DNA from: Nectonema munidae
Taxonomy: Eukaryota; Nematomorpha; Nectonematoida; Nectonematidae
DNA: 64,000 nucleotides
Assembly (NCBI GenBank): GCA_030549495.1
Contig: JAUIRK010000897.1
Span: forward strand, 828,001 to 892,000
Direction of reading: 5' to 3'
Notes under the pieces: model-generated
Database searches by the model: none
Seen by the model: only the letters and a program-made list of their open reading frames with translations
Told to the model about the DNA's origin: nothing
Part shown: piece after piece, positions 12,721 through 49,352 of the stretch
Position numbering within the stretch: the first letter of the stretch is position 1
How the letters are laid out: each line of letters begins with the position of its first letter
Program-made: the position numbers and the translations under genes

Positions 12721-15700
12721 TTTTCATGAGAAGGTCATTCAACGAGCATCAATATGGTATTAAAAGATGCATTTAACCATTTTAGGAAAAGTCACAAAGT
12801 TTGAAGGCATATAATTCAGTCAATTTTGTACAATAGAAATTTTAGTTAAGAGGGGGGGGGGGGCTAAAACGGCTCGGTTATTGATAGGGTGAAAAGCACT
12901 GGTAGAAAAATTTTAATAATTGGTTCTCTCAAAAAAAATCTAAATAAGAATCGACTTCTTTATTTTTTTAGTCTATATTTTTAATTTTTCTTCTAATTAA
13001 TTCTATATATACTAAAATATATATTTATATATACTAAAATTCTATATATTGCAAAGATTAAAAAATAAGAAATTCAACTCGGCTAAGAATGTCAAGTTAT
13101 TAATCATAAAAAATTTCCTTAAAATTTGAGAAGTGATTTCAAACTTTGTGTTTTCTATTTTGTAGGAAATTTCAAGAGACAATTTTCATAACTTAGATAA
13201 TTAGAAGTTTAGGTCAATTTTAAAAATATTGCAAACTTCTCCTCTTATAAACTTTTTTTTCTTCTTCACTAAAAATATCTCATTGAAATTAAAACTTCAA
13301 AATGCCCAATCTCAAAACAAATCTTTTGGGCATTAGAAACTCTAATCCTAAATTTTACTTTTGTTTTTAGAAATGAATATGTTGACGGTTTTGCCATATG
13401 TAGAACCTGAACAAGTTAAGATTGCTCTTTTCTAATTTAAATTAATTAAGAAAAAATTCTATGCCAATTTAACTTAGAGAGTTTGGTATTTTCTATATTC
13501 CCCTTTCAATCCTTCTTTTCATAAACAGTTATTTGCGAATGCAAATATTCTTGTAATTCTAGCCAGTTTTTAAGATTGTTTCTAAAATTTGATCCCGAAA
13601 TGGGCAGACTTAATGGTACTAAAATTGAAGATCCCAACCACCATGGTAATGAATGCGCAAAAACTTAATTTCTTAAAGAAGTTTTTGACTTTGCTTTTTA
13701 AATAAGTTGGTTTTCCTTTAAATGTCTAACAGTCTTAGTAATGAGACCCAAATATTTGAAGTTCTTCATTATAAATGTAGAAAATTTTTTATTTCTTTAG
13801 ATCCTACCTACTGATCATTCCTCTTAATTTTTCCTTGACAATTAGTTTATTTCAAACCACTCAACCAAAAAGGATATAAATAATAATATTAGAGTAAAAA
13901 ATATAATTTATACTAAAATAGTGATACATATATAGAAATAAAATATAACAGAAATTATAACATTGAAATTTTTACATTTTTAACTTTTAATTGATCCAAT
14001 TTTTTTTTGAAGGATGTCCCTTTGTTGTAGACCAAATATTCGTTTACCCGTTGGAGGTATCTTAAACTTTTTAACAGAGCTTTTTAAGACATTTTATTTT
14101 TATAATTTTATCTTCTTTTAAAATATAAATTAAATTTTTTAATATCTTTAATTGTCAGAAGTTTATTTAATCCAGAATATGTGTTTATTTTCTTTTATAT
14201 AATAATTCTGTTTTTAGCGAGTTTAAAATATTTATATTTACATTCAATTTAGAATATGATTTTTGATTGTATTTGACACGTTTCAAGGCTGTGATAAAAA
14301 TGAAATATTTTGCATAAGCTGAAAATCTAGTTTTTTAAAGTTGTATTGCAATGACATAATTTTTTAACACTAAAATGGTGGAGATTCTATTTTTTTACAT
14401 TCTTCACAGTATAGCAAACTTGATTTGATTTTTATTAATGTTTCAATGTCTTTTTGGGAAATAAAAATATCTTCACTCAATATACTTATACAATAGAACT
14501 GACTTTTTTTCATCCCTTTGAGACTGTCTTTTCGATAACAGTAGCGTGGTAATGATAACATTATGCAACAGAATCTAATTTTAAGCAATATTATTTAAAA
14601 CTTTGGATGTTTTTTTACTTCATCGAGTAACCCTAAATGAACTGTTCATAGTCAAGCCCTCAATATTTTATTACTTTATGATGCGCACCACAACGTATAT
14701 TTATATAATCTATTCCATTTGCACATTGATTGAGTTAGCTTTTAAATAATCTTTATTTGCATTTTGCTCATTTTCTTTTCCAATTTAATAGTTGTTATCA
14801 TTGTAGAAGCTAAAAATGTCCGATTATTTCTGATTATTCTAGCTTAATGGCAGCACTGCTATTTTCACAACTTATCATGAAACAAATGCTTTTTTTAAAG
14901 AAGAGTACCCTCCCTAACTGTTTATCCCGTAATGTTATAATCTTCTTTTTGTAAGCTGAGTCAAATATATTTAAAACTCATTTATAAATTAGGATTGTAT
15001 AGAAATGAAATATTTTTTATTTTTAACGGTTAAAGTACAACCTGGGTATTTTTTCCATTTGTTTTTTTTTTTTTTTTTTATAAAAATTTTTTTTTTATAA
15101 TAATATTTTTTTTTTTATTTTTTTATTTTTAAAATTAAAAAAATATTTTTTTTTTAAAATAAAATTGGGGGGAAAAATTTAAAAAAAAAAAAAATTAAAA
15201 AGCCTATTCTCATACAAAATGCAAAAAAAAGTCAAAATATTAATTCATTTATAAATTTAATAAATCTTAAAATATCTATTATATCTACATAAGTTTATAT
15301 TTTAGATAATAGTTAGCTATTTCTTTTGACATTTTAGTAAGAAATTTTTGTTCATTTTTTATTTCAAACAACAGCTGATAAAATATCTGTTTTATAAAAT
15401 ATCAATTTTATGGGCCTACCTTTAGTGAATACTGATTTCAACACCCGTTAAAATTTCTAATGACACTTTAAAATATTAAAAACTGAATAAGGTATAAGAA
15501 ACAAATTAAATAGGGAAGATTGTTTCTTTACTTTAAAGTCTATAATTTTCCTATTTAATTTTTATTAATACAAATAAATTATTCCTCGAGCCTCTTAACA
15601 TATCTTCATAGTCCATTGATCATATTTTATCTAGCTAATTAAAATTAGATAAGATTACATCTAAATAACCCTAATTCTTTCTATATCACTGTTTATTTGC

Positions 15701-17050
15701 TGGAATTGTTTAAATTATTATTAATGATTTTACATGGTTAATAAATTTTACTCACAAAATCAGCTTATATCTAGTCACGAAAATAACATGAAATCCGGAC
15801 ATTATTTATATCAACGTTATTTTGCTTTTATTGATATGATAATTGTAAAAAGGCCATATTGAATTTTTTCTTTACACGTAACCAATAATATTTCAACTGT
15901 TTACAATTGAGAAACTTCTCATGTTGTTTTTTCGTAGGTTCGACAATCACGTCAGTGGCATTTTCCAAAGGTTGGCGGCAAAAAAATAAATATTTTATGT
16001 TTAGTTCTCAAATTTAGATGAAAATTTGTTGCTCCTTCTCAAGAGGGTCTATTTTTTAAAAAAGTTTAATTATCATTTTTGAAGTTTAACTAGGTTATCC
16101 TATAATATTTCGTGTGTTTGCGATGATTTTTTTCCTGAAAGAACAAGGATTAACAATTTGGCTCATCCTACAAGGGAAATTTTATGAACTTTCTAGTTGC
16201 TAGGATTGATCGCTTAATTTGACCCTTTTTTATGAATATTCACATGAACTAAAAAACTGACCCTGCATTATTCCTTTTCACAACAATACCTAAACAATCT
16301 ATAAAATTTATGTTTAAAATGGAAATACTTAAAAGAAATCAAAGAATCAGATTATTTTAGTATATCAATCGATTCCACACCAAATGTTCCTACTCATCTT
16401 AGTTATTAGATTTGTTTCTTCACAAGTTATGAAATTCATACAGCTGAGATTGTCGCTAGTTCTCCTTAACTAAAAAGGGGAGCAAATGTTTGAAATTTCA
16501 TCACTCCTCATTTTAACTAAATTTCGAAGTTTAATCCTCAGATATTCGTCAAAAGAAGAAGAAGAAAATTTATTTGAAGTACGGCGTATGGAAATAATAA
16601 GTGAATAAATAAAATATGTAAATTAAAAAAAATCTGAATGAAAAAGGAAAAGAAGCTTTGTTTCACGTGTTGTGCCACTTTAGGCTACTGATAGTTGTAT
16701 ACTTTTGTATTACTGATAGTTGTATACTTATTGATGGAAAAATATTCAACTGTTTTTTTAATTCATAGTAATTGTTTTAATGGGAATTTTTATAATGTAG
16801 GAAATTGTTCCAATAGTTTATGATTCTATATTTTGTACTCTTTCTTAAACTAGAATGTTTACAAGGGGCATAAAAAACTTAAATGGACATCTTAAAAATA
16901 ACCGTTGATTGGTGAGTGTAAACTTACCAATTATCAAATATTGATGGAAGTGATGCATGTATAACTTGGATAGTTGTACTTGATTATATCATTTATTTTG
17001 AGAATATTATGTTTGAAAAAAGGTGCAGAAGTATGATTTCTAAAGTCTAA
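12721..17050. other. AT-rich spacer with low-complexity block
   Basis: No gene was recognised. It contains a G12 run at 12852-12863 followed by CTAAAAC, a duplicated TATATACTAAAAT near 13005-13045, long T/A homopolymers at 15060-15195, and a short direct repeat TACTGATAGTTGTATACTT at about 16685 and 16711. The first coding exon and promoter of PFKFB may lie somewhere between 7 and 19 kb, but I could not pick them out. Confidence 0.5.
15060..15195. repeat. Low-complexity poly(T)/poly(A) block
   Basis: A T-rich stretch with runs of up to about 18 T passes into A-rich sequence with one GGGG interruption near 15170. It is a homopolymer region prone to slippage and sequencing error. Confidence 0.7.
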
Positions 17051-17051
17051 A

Positions 17052-17492
17052 TTGAGAACTGTTCTTATGAAATTATTTGGATGCTTTCAATATCAGATGT
17101 ATCACAAAAATCCAAATTTTCTACACCATAATATAAGTGTGGCAAAACTTTTTAAAGAAGAAATTCTGAAAGTTTTGAGCCCTGACCAAGGTCTATTACT
17201 TGAGTATGCTTTGGAAATTTCACGGGGACATGTGGATAAAAGATTTGCTGCCTGCAAAGTTGGACCAATTAATCATTACAGGTGGTTAACTTTATCTGTT
17301 AGAATAATGTGCTTATGGGCAAGAGACGCTCATCCCACTAATTTTCAAGAAAACCTCATATGTGGATTTGAGTCAAGACACAAGCATATACTTACCAAAC
17401 AAATTATTATCAGACAACTAAGATCTGATTTTGTTTCTAAAGGATATCATAAAATTAAATATCTAAGTTTTCAACACAAAAATATTTTATGA
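17052..17492 (+). CDS. Fragment of a transposon-associated protein (RWLT motif)
   Basis: An open frame of 146 codons in which AT-richness falls. It contains LSPDQGLLLEYALEISRG, then KVGPINHYRWLTLSVRI and MCLWARDAHPTNFQENL. The GPINHxRWLT signature, preceded by a segment that counts off an ISRG helix, recurs as I recall in many-copy proteins of arthropod genomes that look like transposases of unnamed type. No catalytic triad is visible in this part, and the downstream frame decays after about 17490. The ATG at 17052 is only the first Met in the frame. Probably a relic of a DNA transposon and not a host gene; assignment to a superfamily is not possible from sequence alone. Confidence 0.4.
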   Translation: MRTVLMKLFGCFQYQMYHKNPNFLHHNISVAKLFKEEILKVLSPDQGLLLEYALEISRGHVDKRFAACKVGPINHYRWLTLSVRIMCLWARDAHPTNFQENLICGFESRHKHILTKQIIIRQLRSDFVSKGYHKIKYLSFQHKNIL

Positions 17493-17529
17493 TTTTTTTG
17501 CATTACACTCTCGTCTTAATATAGACTTT

Positions 17530-18110
17530 TTAATTTTTGAAAATTAAAAACAATTTCCTCAAAATTTTTAAAAGATATAGCTTTCAAATCTCTCATGATT
17601 ATTCATTAATATGTTTAGAACTTGTCCAAAAATGAAAATTGAACTTTTGTTAAAAATCGACCTGCCCTTCGTCTGCATATAATAAAAATCAGAAGAAGTA
17701 CTTGCAGTGTAGATGTCATTAATGTACAAAGAAAAAAACAAAGGTCCCAATTTAGAGCCTTATGCTACTTCTGATAAGATATTCAATAAAGAAGAAATGG
17801 TTTTGTTTATGCTAACTAACTGTTTTCTTTGCCAGAAGTAAGATTCAAACAATTTTAAAGAAGAATGTGAAAACATAATATTTCAATTTTGTTAATAATT
17901 TTTCATTTGGGATGATATCAAATGCTTTGCTGAGACCAATAAATTGAGCTACATGCTTTTCCAAACAATTTTGAAGTTTGTCATGAAAAATTATTTGTAA
18001 ATGCTCAGTGCTAAAACGTTAGGTCTGAAACCAAACTAATTAGAAACTAGCAATTTATCAATTTTTGACTTGACTTCTTTTCTACATCTTGCAAATTTAA
18101 TCTGAGTTGA
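17530..18110 (-). mobile_element. Non-LTR reverse-transcriptase relic
   Basis: On - the block GPLFFSLYINDIYTAS followed by SDFYY matches the LGPLLFxLYINDI and YADD region of CR1/Jockey-group reverse transcriptases. Upstream in other frames come GLSKAFDIIPNEKLLTKL (the FxxxxKAFDxx motif, retained) and FGFRPN. The frame is broken by several stops and shifts, the YADD is degraded, and no endonuclease domain is visible. An old 5'-truncated LINE fragment. Confidence 0.55.
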
Positions 18111-42328
<24,218 letters not shown>

Positions 42329-44888
42329 AGCAGGATCATTTTTGTGATCATTTAGAACCCAGACTTTCGTTTCTTACACCCACTAATTACTATAATGATA
42401 TTTATTATAATGCTGTTATTTTTTTACTCAAATTTGTTATGCTATTTATTCATCAAAAAGGAGTGAGGTATTTTTGTCTTTTCCACATACACTAACTACT
42501 AAATCAATGTATGAGATAAAAACTGTTATTTTTTTATTTTTATTCAAATTGTTATTTTATTTATTATTAATAAAGTTTATTCTAAAGTTTAATTACTTAT
42601 ATCTTAAGCTTCTCTATTATTTTAGATACACAAATCTTATTCCTTACTATACCCTAATCATATCCCACTAAAAATTCCTTTCCAAAAACCAAATAAAATA
42701 CTTTCATTTTTATTTATTACACAACAATTGATTCTATTTAATATTTAAAAAAAAAGTAACTAGAAGATATACCAGGGCGGTAATGCGCCCCCTACCCTGT
42801 AAATTTTAAATTTCCAGAATTTTATATCCTTTTTTCTAGTATTTGAAAGACTTGTTTGTCTTGTGAGCAGGTTCTTGTCATATACACATTGGACGTAAAC
42901 GCAAAGCTGAACTAAGATTTTTCAGCATCCATTGAATTTCGAATCAATAAAACCACCTCTTATACGTCATCACTCATCAGATATCTTTCCTATTAGTCTT
43001 CTAATTGTATCATTTGAATGGAAGATACTATCACATTCAATATGATATCTTTGCAGCAAGGTAATTCCAACTGTTCTCGAATGTTGTGCGACTTATTGAC
43101 AACAATTTTTGAAACTTTGTAGACGGCTTTCATACCACACTTAATTTTGCAAAAGTATTCCTATGGTTTCAGTTGTCAAGTAATAATGGCGGTGTGTTCA
43201 TTGAGCAAAAATTTTTTTATAATAAATTTAGAAAATTATAAAATAGTCCCCCCCCCCCCTCTCGCCTTAAAATTTTGAGGATATACGACTCTGGGACATA
43301 CATATATTATTACCTAACGCGAAATATTTCAAATCTCCCGGTGCTTGTAACGCCTCGCTTACCACCAGCAAACTCTTGTATAAATGATGTGTTGACAATA
43401 ATATAACGTAATATATTATCGTATGATTGTGTTCTTTCATTGTTGTCTTCTATATATTTCTATTTAAATAGACATCATCATACTCAATTATCTATAGTTT
43501 GTGATTTACTTTGCATAGTGAGATAAAAAGCAGTCTTAAGTATTCTATTAATTGAAATTAAAACAAAATTATTTTTATTTTCAAAACTTGGAATGAATAT
43601 AGGTTCACTTTATTAGAACAATAGTAACACGTATTGTCAATATTTTATTTGCACTAGGTAAGGGTGGACTAACTTTTTGGAGTGTATATTTTTATATAGG
43701 CTATTTTGTCTACTCTCTACCCAGATCAGGTGGTCTGCGAAAGTTTTAATCATGAATCGCCATTATTTTAACCAATCAAAAGATGTGTGTCCTCTTATTT
43801 TTTATAAAAACTGTTATCCTTTTCTCAGTTTATTCATTTCTTCATTAATATTTTTTTACTTTTATTTATCTTCACTATTTCTAACACTTTTATGGAAAAT
43901 TTTTAATTGTTTTAGTCAAAAAAATACTCCAAATAATCGAATATAATATTTAGCCCAAACAGCCTTTTTATGATTAGAAATTTTTATTCTTTGATGAATC
44001 TAAATCTTTACTAATAAAAAGGAATATTACTTTGAATTACTGTTTTTTTCTAATCATGATTAAAATAATATTTTGAGAATCAAAACTGTAATTATAAAAA
44101 TTCAGTGAATCATTATCTAGATTCTATACCTTTTCAAATTTAAATTTAAATATACCCAAAATATTCTATGGAAATTTTATTTAACAGAAAGTAAATACTC
44201 TTTCATGTTTAAAACTTTTGATAGCAATCCTTACATTTTTCTATAGATTAATTACAATAAATAGGACTTACAATGTCAGTAGATTCAGAAATAATTCTCT
44301 CCAATTCACGAAGTCTGAATTCATATCTTTTCAAGTAGGAAAACTTTTCCTATTCTAAAATAAATCTCATTCTTTCAGCAAGTTTTTGTTTTACTTTATC
44401 TTTAATGATTACCCAAATGTTTCTATTAGAGATGTATCGGATGTGAAATTTTTTATATATCCGCGGAAGCGCATATCAAATTTGACATCCTTGCGGGTGC
44501 GAATATCATAATTGTTATTCTAAGCAAACACAAGTTTTATACTTATTAGAAATTTAGAGAGAAGATATCAATGTATATGTGTTATCATAAAGAAATACTT
44601 ATAAAAATTCTGAAAAAAACTTTGCGGTATATAGGTTTCAATACTCTCCGACTCTTAGAATTCAGAAATATTTGAACATATTAAAATTCAATATTGATTC
44701 GATTTTAGAATAAAACAGCTTTATCTAAAACTACAGGAAAGACGAAAAATTTGATACAGAAGCAGAGCCAGAATTAAAATATATAAGAAAGACACCTAGT
44801 AATCACAAAAATACGTAAAAAGGTCAATCCATATGCTGGCAAAAATAAATGTTGAATAGAAAACCTAATTCCGTCTTCTACTCCTATC
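42329..44888. other. PFKFB 3' flank and gene-poor DNA
   Basis: It contains candidate poly(A) signals for PFKFB, a C12 run at 43248-43259 followed by TCTCGCCTTAAAATTTTG, and at about 43658-43688 a sequence that on - reads ACACTCCAAAAAGTTAGTCC, like a Tc1-type terminus. No gene seen. Confidence 0.4.
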
Positions 44889-44998
44889 CAGTGGCGTAGC
44901 CAAAAAATAGAAGTTGGGGGGCATGCAAGAAATTTACTGGGGCAATCATATTGGAAGGTATTTGGGGGGGGGGCACTGCTCCTCTAGCTACGCCCCTG
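44889..44998. mobile_element. 110-bp hAT MITE with 8-bp target duplication
   Basis: Ends CAGTGGCGTAGCC and, inverted, CAGGGGCGTAGCTA fit the hAT rule YARNG. The flanks CTCCTATC at 44881-44888 and 44999-45006 are identical. The interior has a G10 run. The identical duplication suggests a comparatively recent insertion. Confidence 0.75.
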
Positions 44999-47464
44999 CT
45001 CCTATCCCTTTAAAATCTGCGGCTTTGCAACCCTGTCTAGAACACATGATACATTATCGAGCGGTCATACAAAAATTATATCAACATATGGTTTCACGAA
45101 AACAGGAAAAATCATCTCCATTCCTAATTTTATCATTGGTCTGTGCATTAGGTCTTTTAAAAATTGCACCAATTAGAGTAATTGGTATTAAAATTTGATG
45201 CTACATAAAGTAGATAAAAAATATCATAATCTTGCATGCCATCAACTGATGCAGTCATTAGTTATCTAAAACAAAAAGTGGTGAAAATTCATCATTTTTC
45301 ACTTGTACAATTTTTGGGCATGACTTTTCAATTGAACGTGATTTTTTAAGTTAATTTTATCTTGCCATTTTGAGATTAGTTATTTACTATTAGTTTAACG
45401 AAAAAATGATATCAGACAGCTCCTGCTTGACCAATTATTATTATCCATGTCCATAAGTAAGTGTACGTTCATAAAATGATATTTTTCTAATTTGCAAATT
45501 AACTTTAAAATATGTTAAGATATTTTGAAAGATTTGAGTTGGTTTAAGAGCATGCAATGATTTAACGAAACTTAAGATTAAATCTCAAGTGGATTCAACT
45601 CAAAATATCGATTTAATTATAAAGACGTGCTTAATTTTTTCAGTATAATTGCATTAACTAATATAAATTTTATGGTACCTTTGGGTCTGAAAAACACTGA
45701 TAACGTGAATTTCATTTTACTTTTTTTGTCATATCGATCCGTTTTAAGTTGCATGTTAAATTACATGCATGATTTTGTATATAAATGAATGAAATTAAGC
45801 AATTTTTTAAATTCAACAAAAAAATGATAGATTTTAGATTAAAGGTATTTCAAGGATAAAAAGGAAAAAATTTATTGCTAATCTAAGAAAAATTCGATAG
45901 GTGTAAGTCTTCTATTTTTAAAAAATATTAATGAAATGAAAGAGTTCAGAGAAAAAGATCATAGTTTTTGTTGTAGTCAGCAAAGAAATCTTTATCCTTT
46001 TTCAGGGTTATGTAATCCATTTCGTTGTCATCCTCAATGCTGGACCTCCTACTCCACTTTTTGTTCTTTGCTTCTTTGTTGATACAGTTGAAACTTTTGC
46101 AGTGACTTTCAGTTCGGAACAAGACATTTTCAAAATCTTTCTTCATTTTCATATTTATCTCAAAAGAGCACCACGTTAAGAGGAGAAAAAAAGTTACCTA
46201 ATCGTAAAAAAATTGATTTACATTTCAAATATCAATTAAATTGGAAAATCAATAAAATACTACCCAGTAAATCAAGAAATCTTTTGCATCAGTTAAAACT
46301 GTCGATGGAATGAAATGTGTTAAAATTATGTAGTAACTTGTCTGAATTTCAAGTACATGAAGAATATTTTTATCCTGTTTTTTAAAGTAATTAATTGAGT
46401 TTTGCAGTTCTTGAAATGTTAAAAAATTCTAGAATTATCTTGTTCCAGAGAACGCTCAAATTAACTATTTTCCCCCACTAGCGAGAAATATGCTACTTGA
46501 GTAACTATTAGAATTTTAATAGGGAAAAAACTTACAAATAGGAAGAGTTTCATTGTCGTAATGAATAACTTGCTTGAGTGTCTTGGGAAACTTTTCAAAG
46601 GAGTTGTCAACGAATGAGAGAATCTGTAGGAGAGTATGCAGTTTATGCTCGTGATAGAAAAGCCAATGGTGTTGGAGATTCCAAGGTGTTAAATGGAAAT
46701 TTCACACAATCCAGTATAGACACTGCTTCTTACTTGAAAACAGTAACTAAAAGCAACGTGGATGATCACTAGCGATAGTGCTCTAATAATAAGAATAGAG
46801 CTTCATGTGTTAATTGACTGTTATTGTGTTTTAAATTAAATCTTTATATACAATTTCATTGACATAAAATATTCTCCTTTAATTGGCTATTTATAATATC
46901 CTTTGTAATGTTTCAGTGCTTGATGCATCACATTTTTAACCTCGCAATCATAGAATTATGGTGGAAATAAATTTGAGCGTATAAACTATAAAGGATAAGA
47001 TTCATGCAGCAACGTAAATAACGGGTATTACTACATCTGCCTTCAGCAAAAGATAATTTCTTATTCTGTATGGCTTAACTTGTGCTCTCAGTTTATTGGA
47101 TGATAACTTTTTACCAATGAAACACTTTATGCTATTTGACTGACATCAGAGATGACGATGAAGGTGTATGCTACAGTCTCTAGTGCGGTTCGATTTAGAG
47201 TTGGGGAGGAAAACAGGACCGAGAGACCTATTCGCCAAGGGGAACAGACCGTTGATGAGGCAAAATTGACAAACATGTTATAATTAAAATTATATAATAT
47301 ATGAAATTTGAATGAAAAAACAAATTTTAAAGCTAAATTTTTAACAAATGTAAAAAAAAGCTTACTATTTTCACGAAACAAACTTTCAACTTTTTCTGGT
47401 TCCAAATTCATTCTTTTGATCGTAATAAAATTTCATCCTCAACTTTTGATTTTCATGAATTATC
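44999..47464. other. Gene-poor region with two uncalled small frames
   Basis: On - 46152-45946 is a 68-codon frame rich in Lys, Asp and Ser (SRRSSIEDDNEMDYITLKK). On + 46578-46772 is a frame with QRMRESVGEYAVYARDRKA, faintly like a retroelement gag segment. Neither can be named; codon use looks less AT-biased than the surroundings. Confidence 0.25.
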
Positions 47465-49352
47465 TCAGTAGTTCTTAATCTCTGGGATGAAATGTTCAGG
47501 GAATTCTCCTCAGAGTAGAAAACAGACAGGTAAACCTTTGATACAAAATAGTCATCTTGCATCTTTTCATATATAAGACTTTCTTTTAAAGTGCGACTGT
47601 GCTTCGCACGTACTTTTGTTTTCTCTCAAAGTTGTAGCACCCTATTCAGAAACTTTACACGTGACAGCCAACATAACTCAGTGTGAATAAGAACAGAGAA
47701 GGCAGGACTTATTTCCGAACACTTGTTGTAGTTCAAATGGGAGTCATCGCCAAGAAGGCATTGAAGCCGCATTTATCATGGATGGAACCCCATGGAAACA
47801 CAGACCAACGAGGAGTTCAAAACAAGGGCTTAAGTAGAAATGTTTCCAGGATTTTAAAAATATCTTATCGACGAGTTAATGTGACCAATTCCTCAGAGAA
47901 CAAAGAAATAACTTATTGGTCTAAGTAGCAAACATAAACAATGTTTTGGCAACACAATGCAACATTTGTGGACTCATCCACTTGCAATTAATCACGCGAT
48001 AATCAAAAATTGCAACTATAATATCCTTACTCATCTCCTAGATCTGATATATGAATATATCATTCAATGAGGGAATTGGCATCAATTGGTTTATCGCTCT
48101 TCTCCAAGAATTACCTTCCTTGCTTCAAGAATGCAAGGTTTAATGAGATCACTAATGATATGAGGTTTCTTTGTCTGCCAAATTATTGGAACAACTTCAT
48201 CTTTATCAAGCTTCCATTGCTCTCTTGTTCTTTTGAGGGAAATGACGGGTACACTTTTATCCAGCAGTTTGCTATGAAAATAATCAAAATACACCTTTAG
48301 TTTGTTAGGCTTTATATTTTATAACTCTAAATGTTACAGTAAGCGACGCATTTCGTCTTAATCACATATTTTTTAACGATACTTGTGAACCCATCGTGAT
48401 AAAAGCACTATTGTATGTACGCTTCTTGAAAGACATATTTGCGTACAGAAAACAAGAATATGAGTAAATTTGATTTCAGAAACGTGTGAAATAAAGATGA
48501 AGTAAGAATTGATAGTTTAGAGATCTACATCTTTTTATCATCGTATGTATGTAAACTTATATGTATTTTTGGGCTTAGTGTGGATATATATATATGCCTC
48601 TCTTCCTCACCTTTATTTCAGTGATTCCGTTGGGGGATTTTTTCGGCCATTGCCTGTTTTCGCGAGCAATCAGCATATATTTGCAGCCTTCTATATCGAC
48701 TTTGATTTTTTCAAACGCACATGATTGGCATTTCTAAATTTCACTTGAAAATGAGGCGAATGAATGAAACTTGAAACATTGGCAACAGTTAAAGCTACTT
48801 TTATACGAAAATCTTACTGTATTGTACATTTTAAAAAGTCTAAAGTACTCTAATAATGGCGCTGAGCTTAAATTTAATATTTTTCGGCGGTGGCCCTTAC
48901 GAAAAGACTGACAGCACAACATTCACACAAATGACATATGGATACTTCTTCTCTCAGAAAACATCTTAGAATGCATGCATGTATCGCAACTTCGACAAAA
49001 ATCACTCCTTGCTGATCAGTGATCACTCTAAATAGATTTTATTACCGCCTAAACACAAAAAATAAAATACACAGTAGAGGTAGACATGACACCTGACAGA
49101 AATAGAGGCATGCCTGAAGAAGACCGACTTCAAATAAATACCAGCTAGGGTGATTTCACACATCCTGAATCTCTTTCACTTCTGCACTTCACTGTTTCTC
49201 ATTGGTGAGAGCAGTAACGAGCACGTGCCACAAAACTACAACTCTTTGATTTCCCCAACCATTCTTAAATATTGAATGATCCCTGGAGAATCTTCAAACG
49301 ACCCACCTCTTAACCTGGGGGTCACGACCTCCAGGTTAAGAACAAGTGAACG
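47465..49352 (-). mobile_element. Decayed hAT transposon of the ZBED5-like type
   Basis: On - at about 48294-48060 the frame reads SVPVISLKRTREQWKLDKDE, KKPHIISDLIKPCILEA, RKVILGEE and IPSLND. In ZBED5-type hAT transposases the corresponding order is KPHTI.E.L..PA..E....LGE....LSND. Possible ends are CAGTAGTTCTTAATCTCTGG at 47466 and, inverted, GTTCTTAACCTGGAGG near 49345. The catalytic core and BED finger are not legible, and flanking duplications do not match, so the limits are uncertain. Confidence 0.45.
49309..49340. repeat. 32-bp near-perfect palindrome
   Basis: CTTAACCTGGGGGTC is followed by ACG-centred sequence and GACCTCCAGGTTAAG, giving a stem of about 14 bp. It resembles a hAT terminus doubled back on itself at the right end of the hAT relic. 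Confidence 0.6.
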
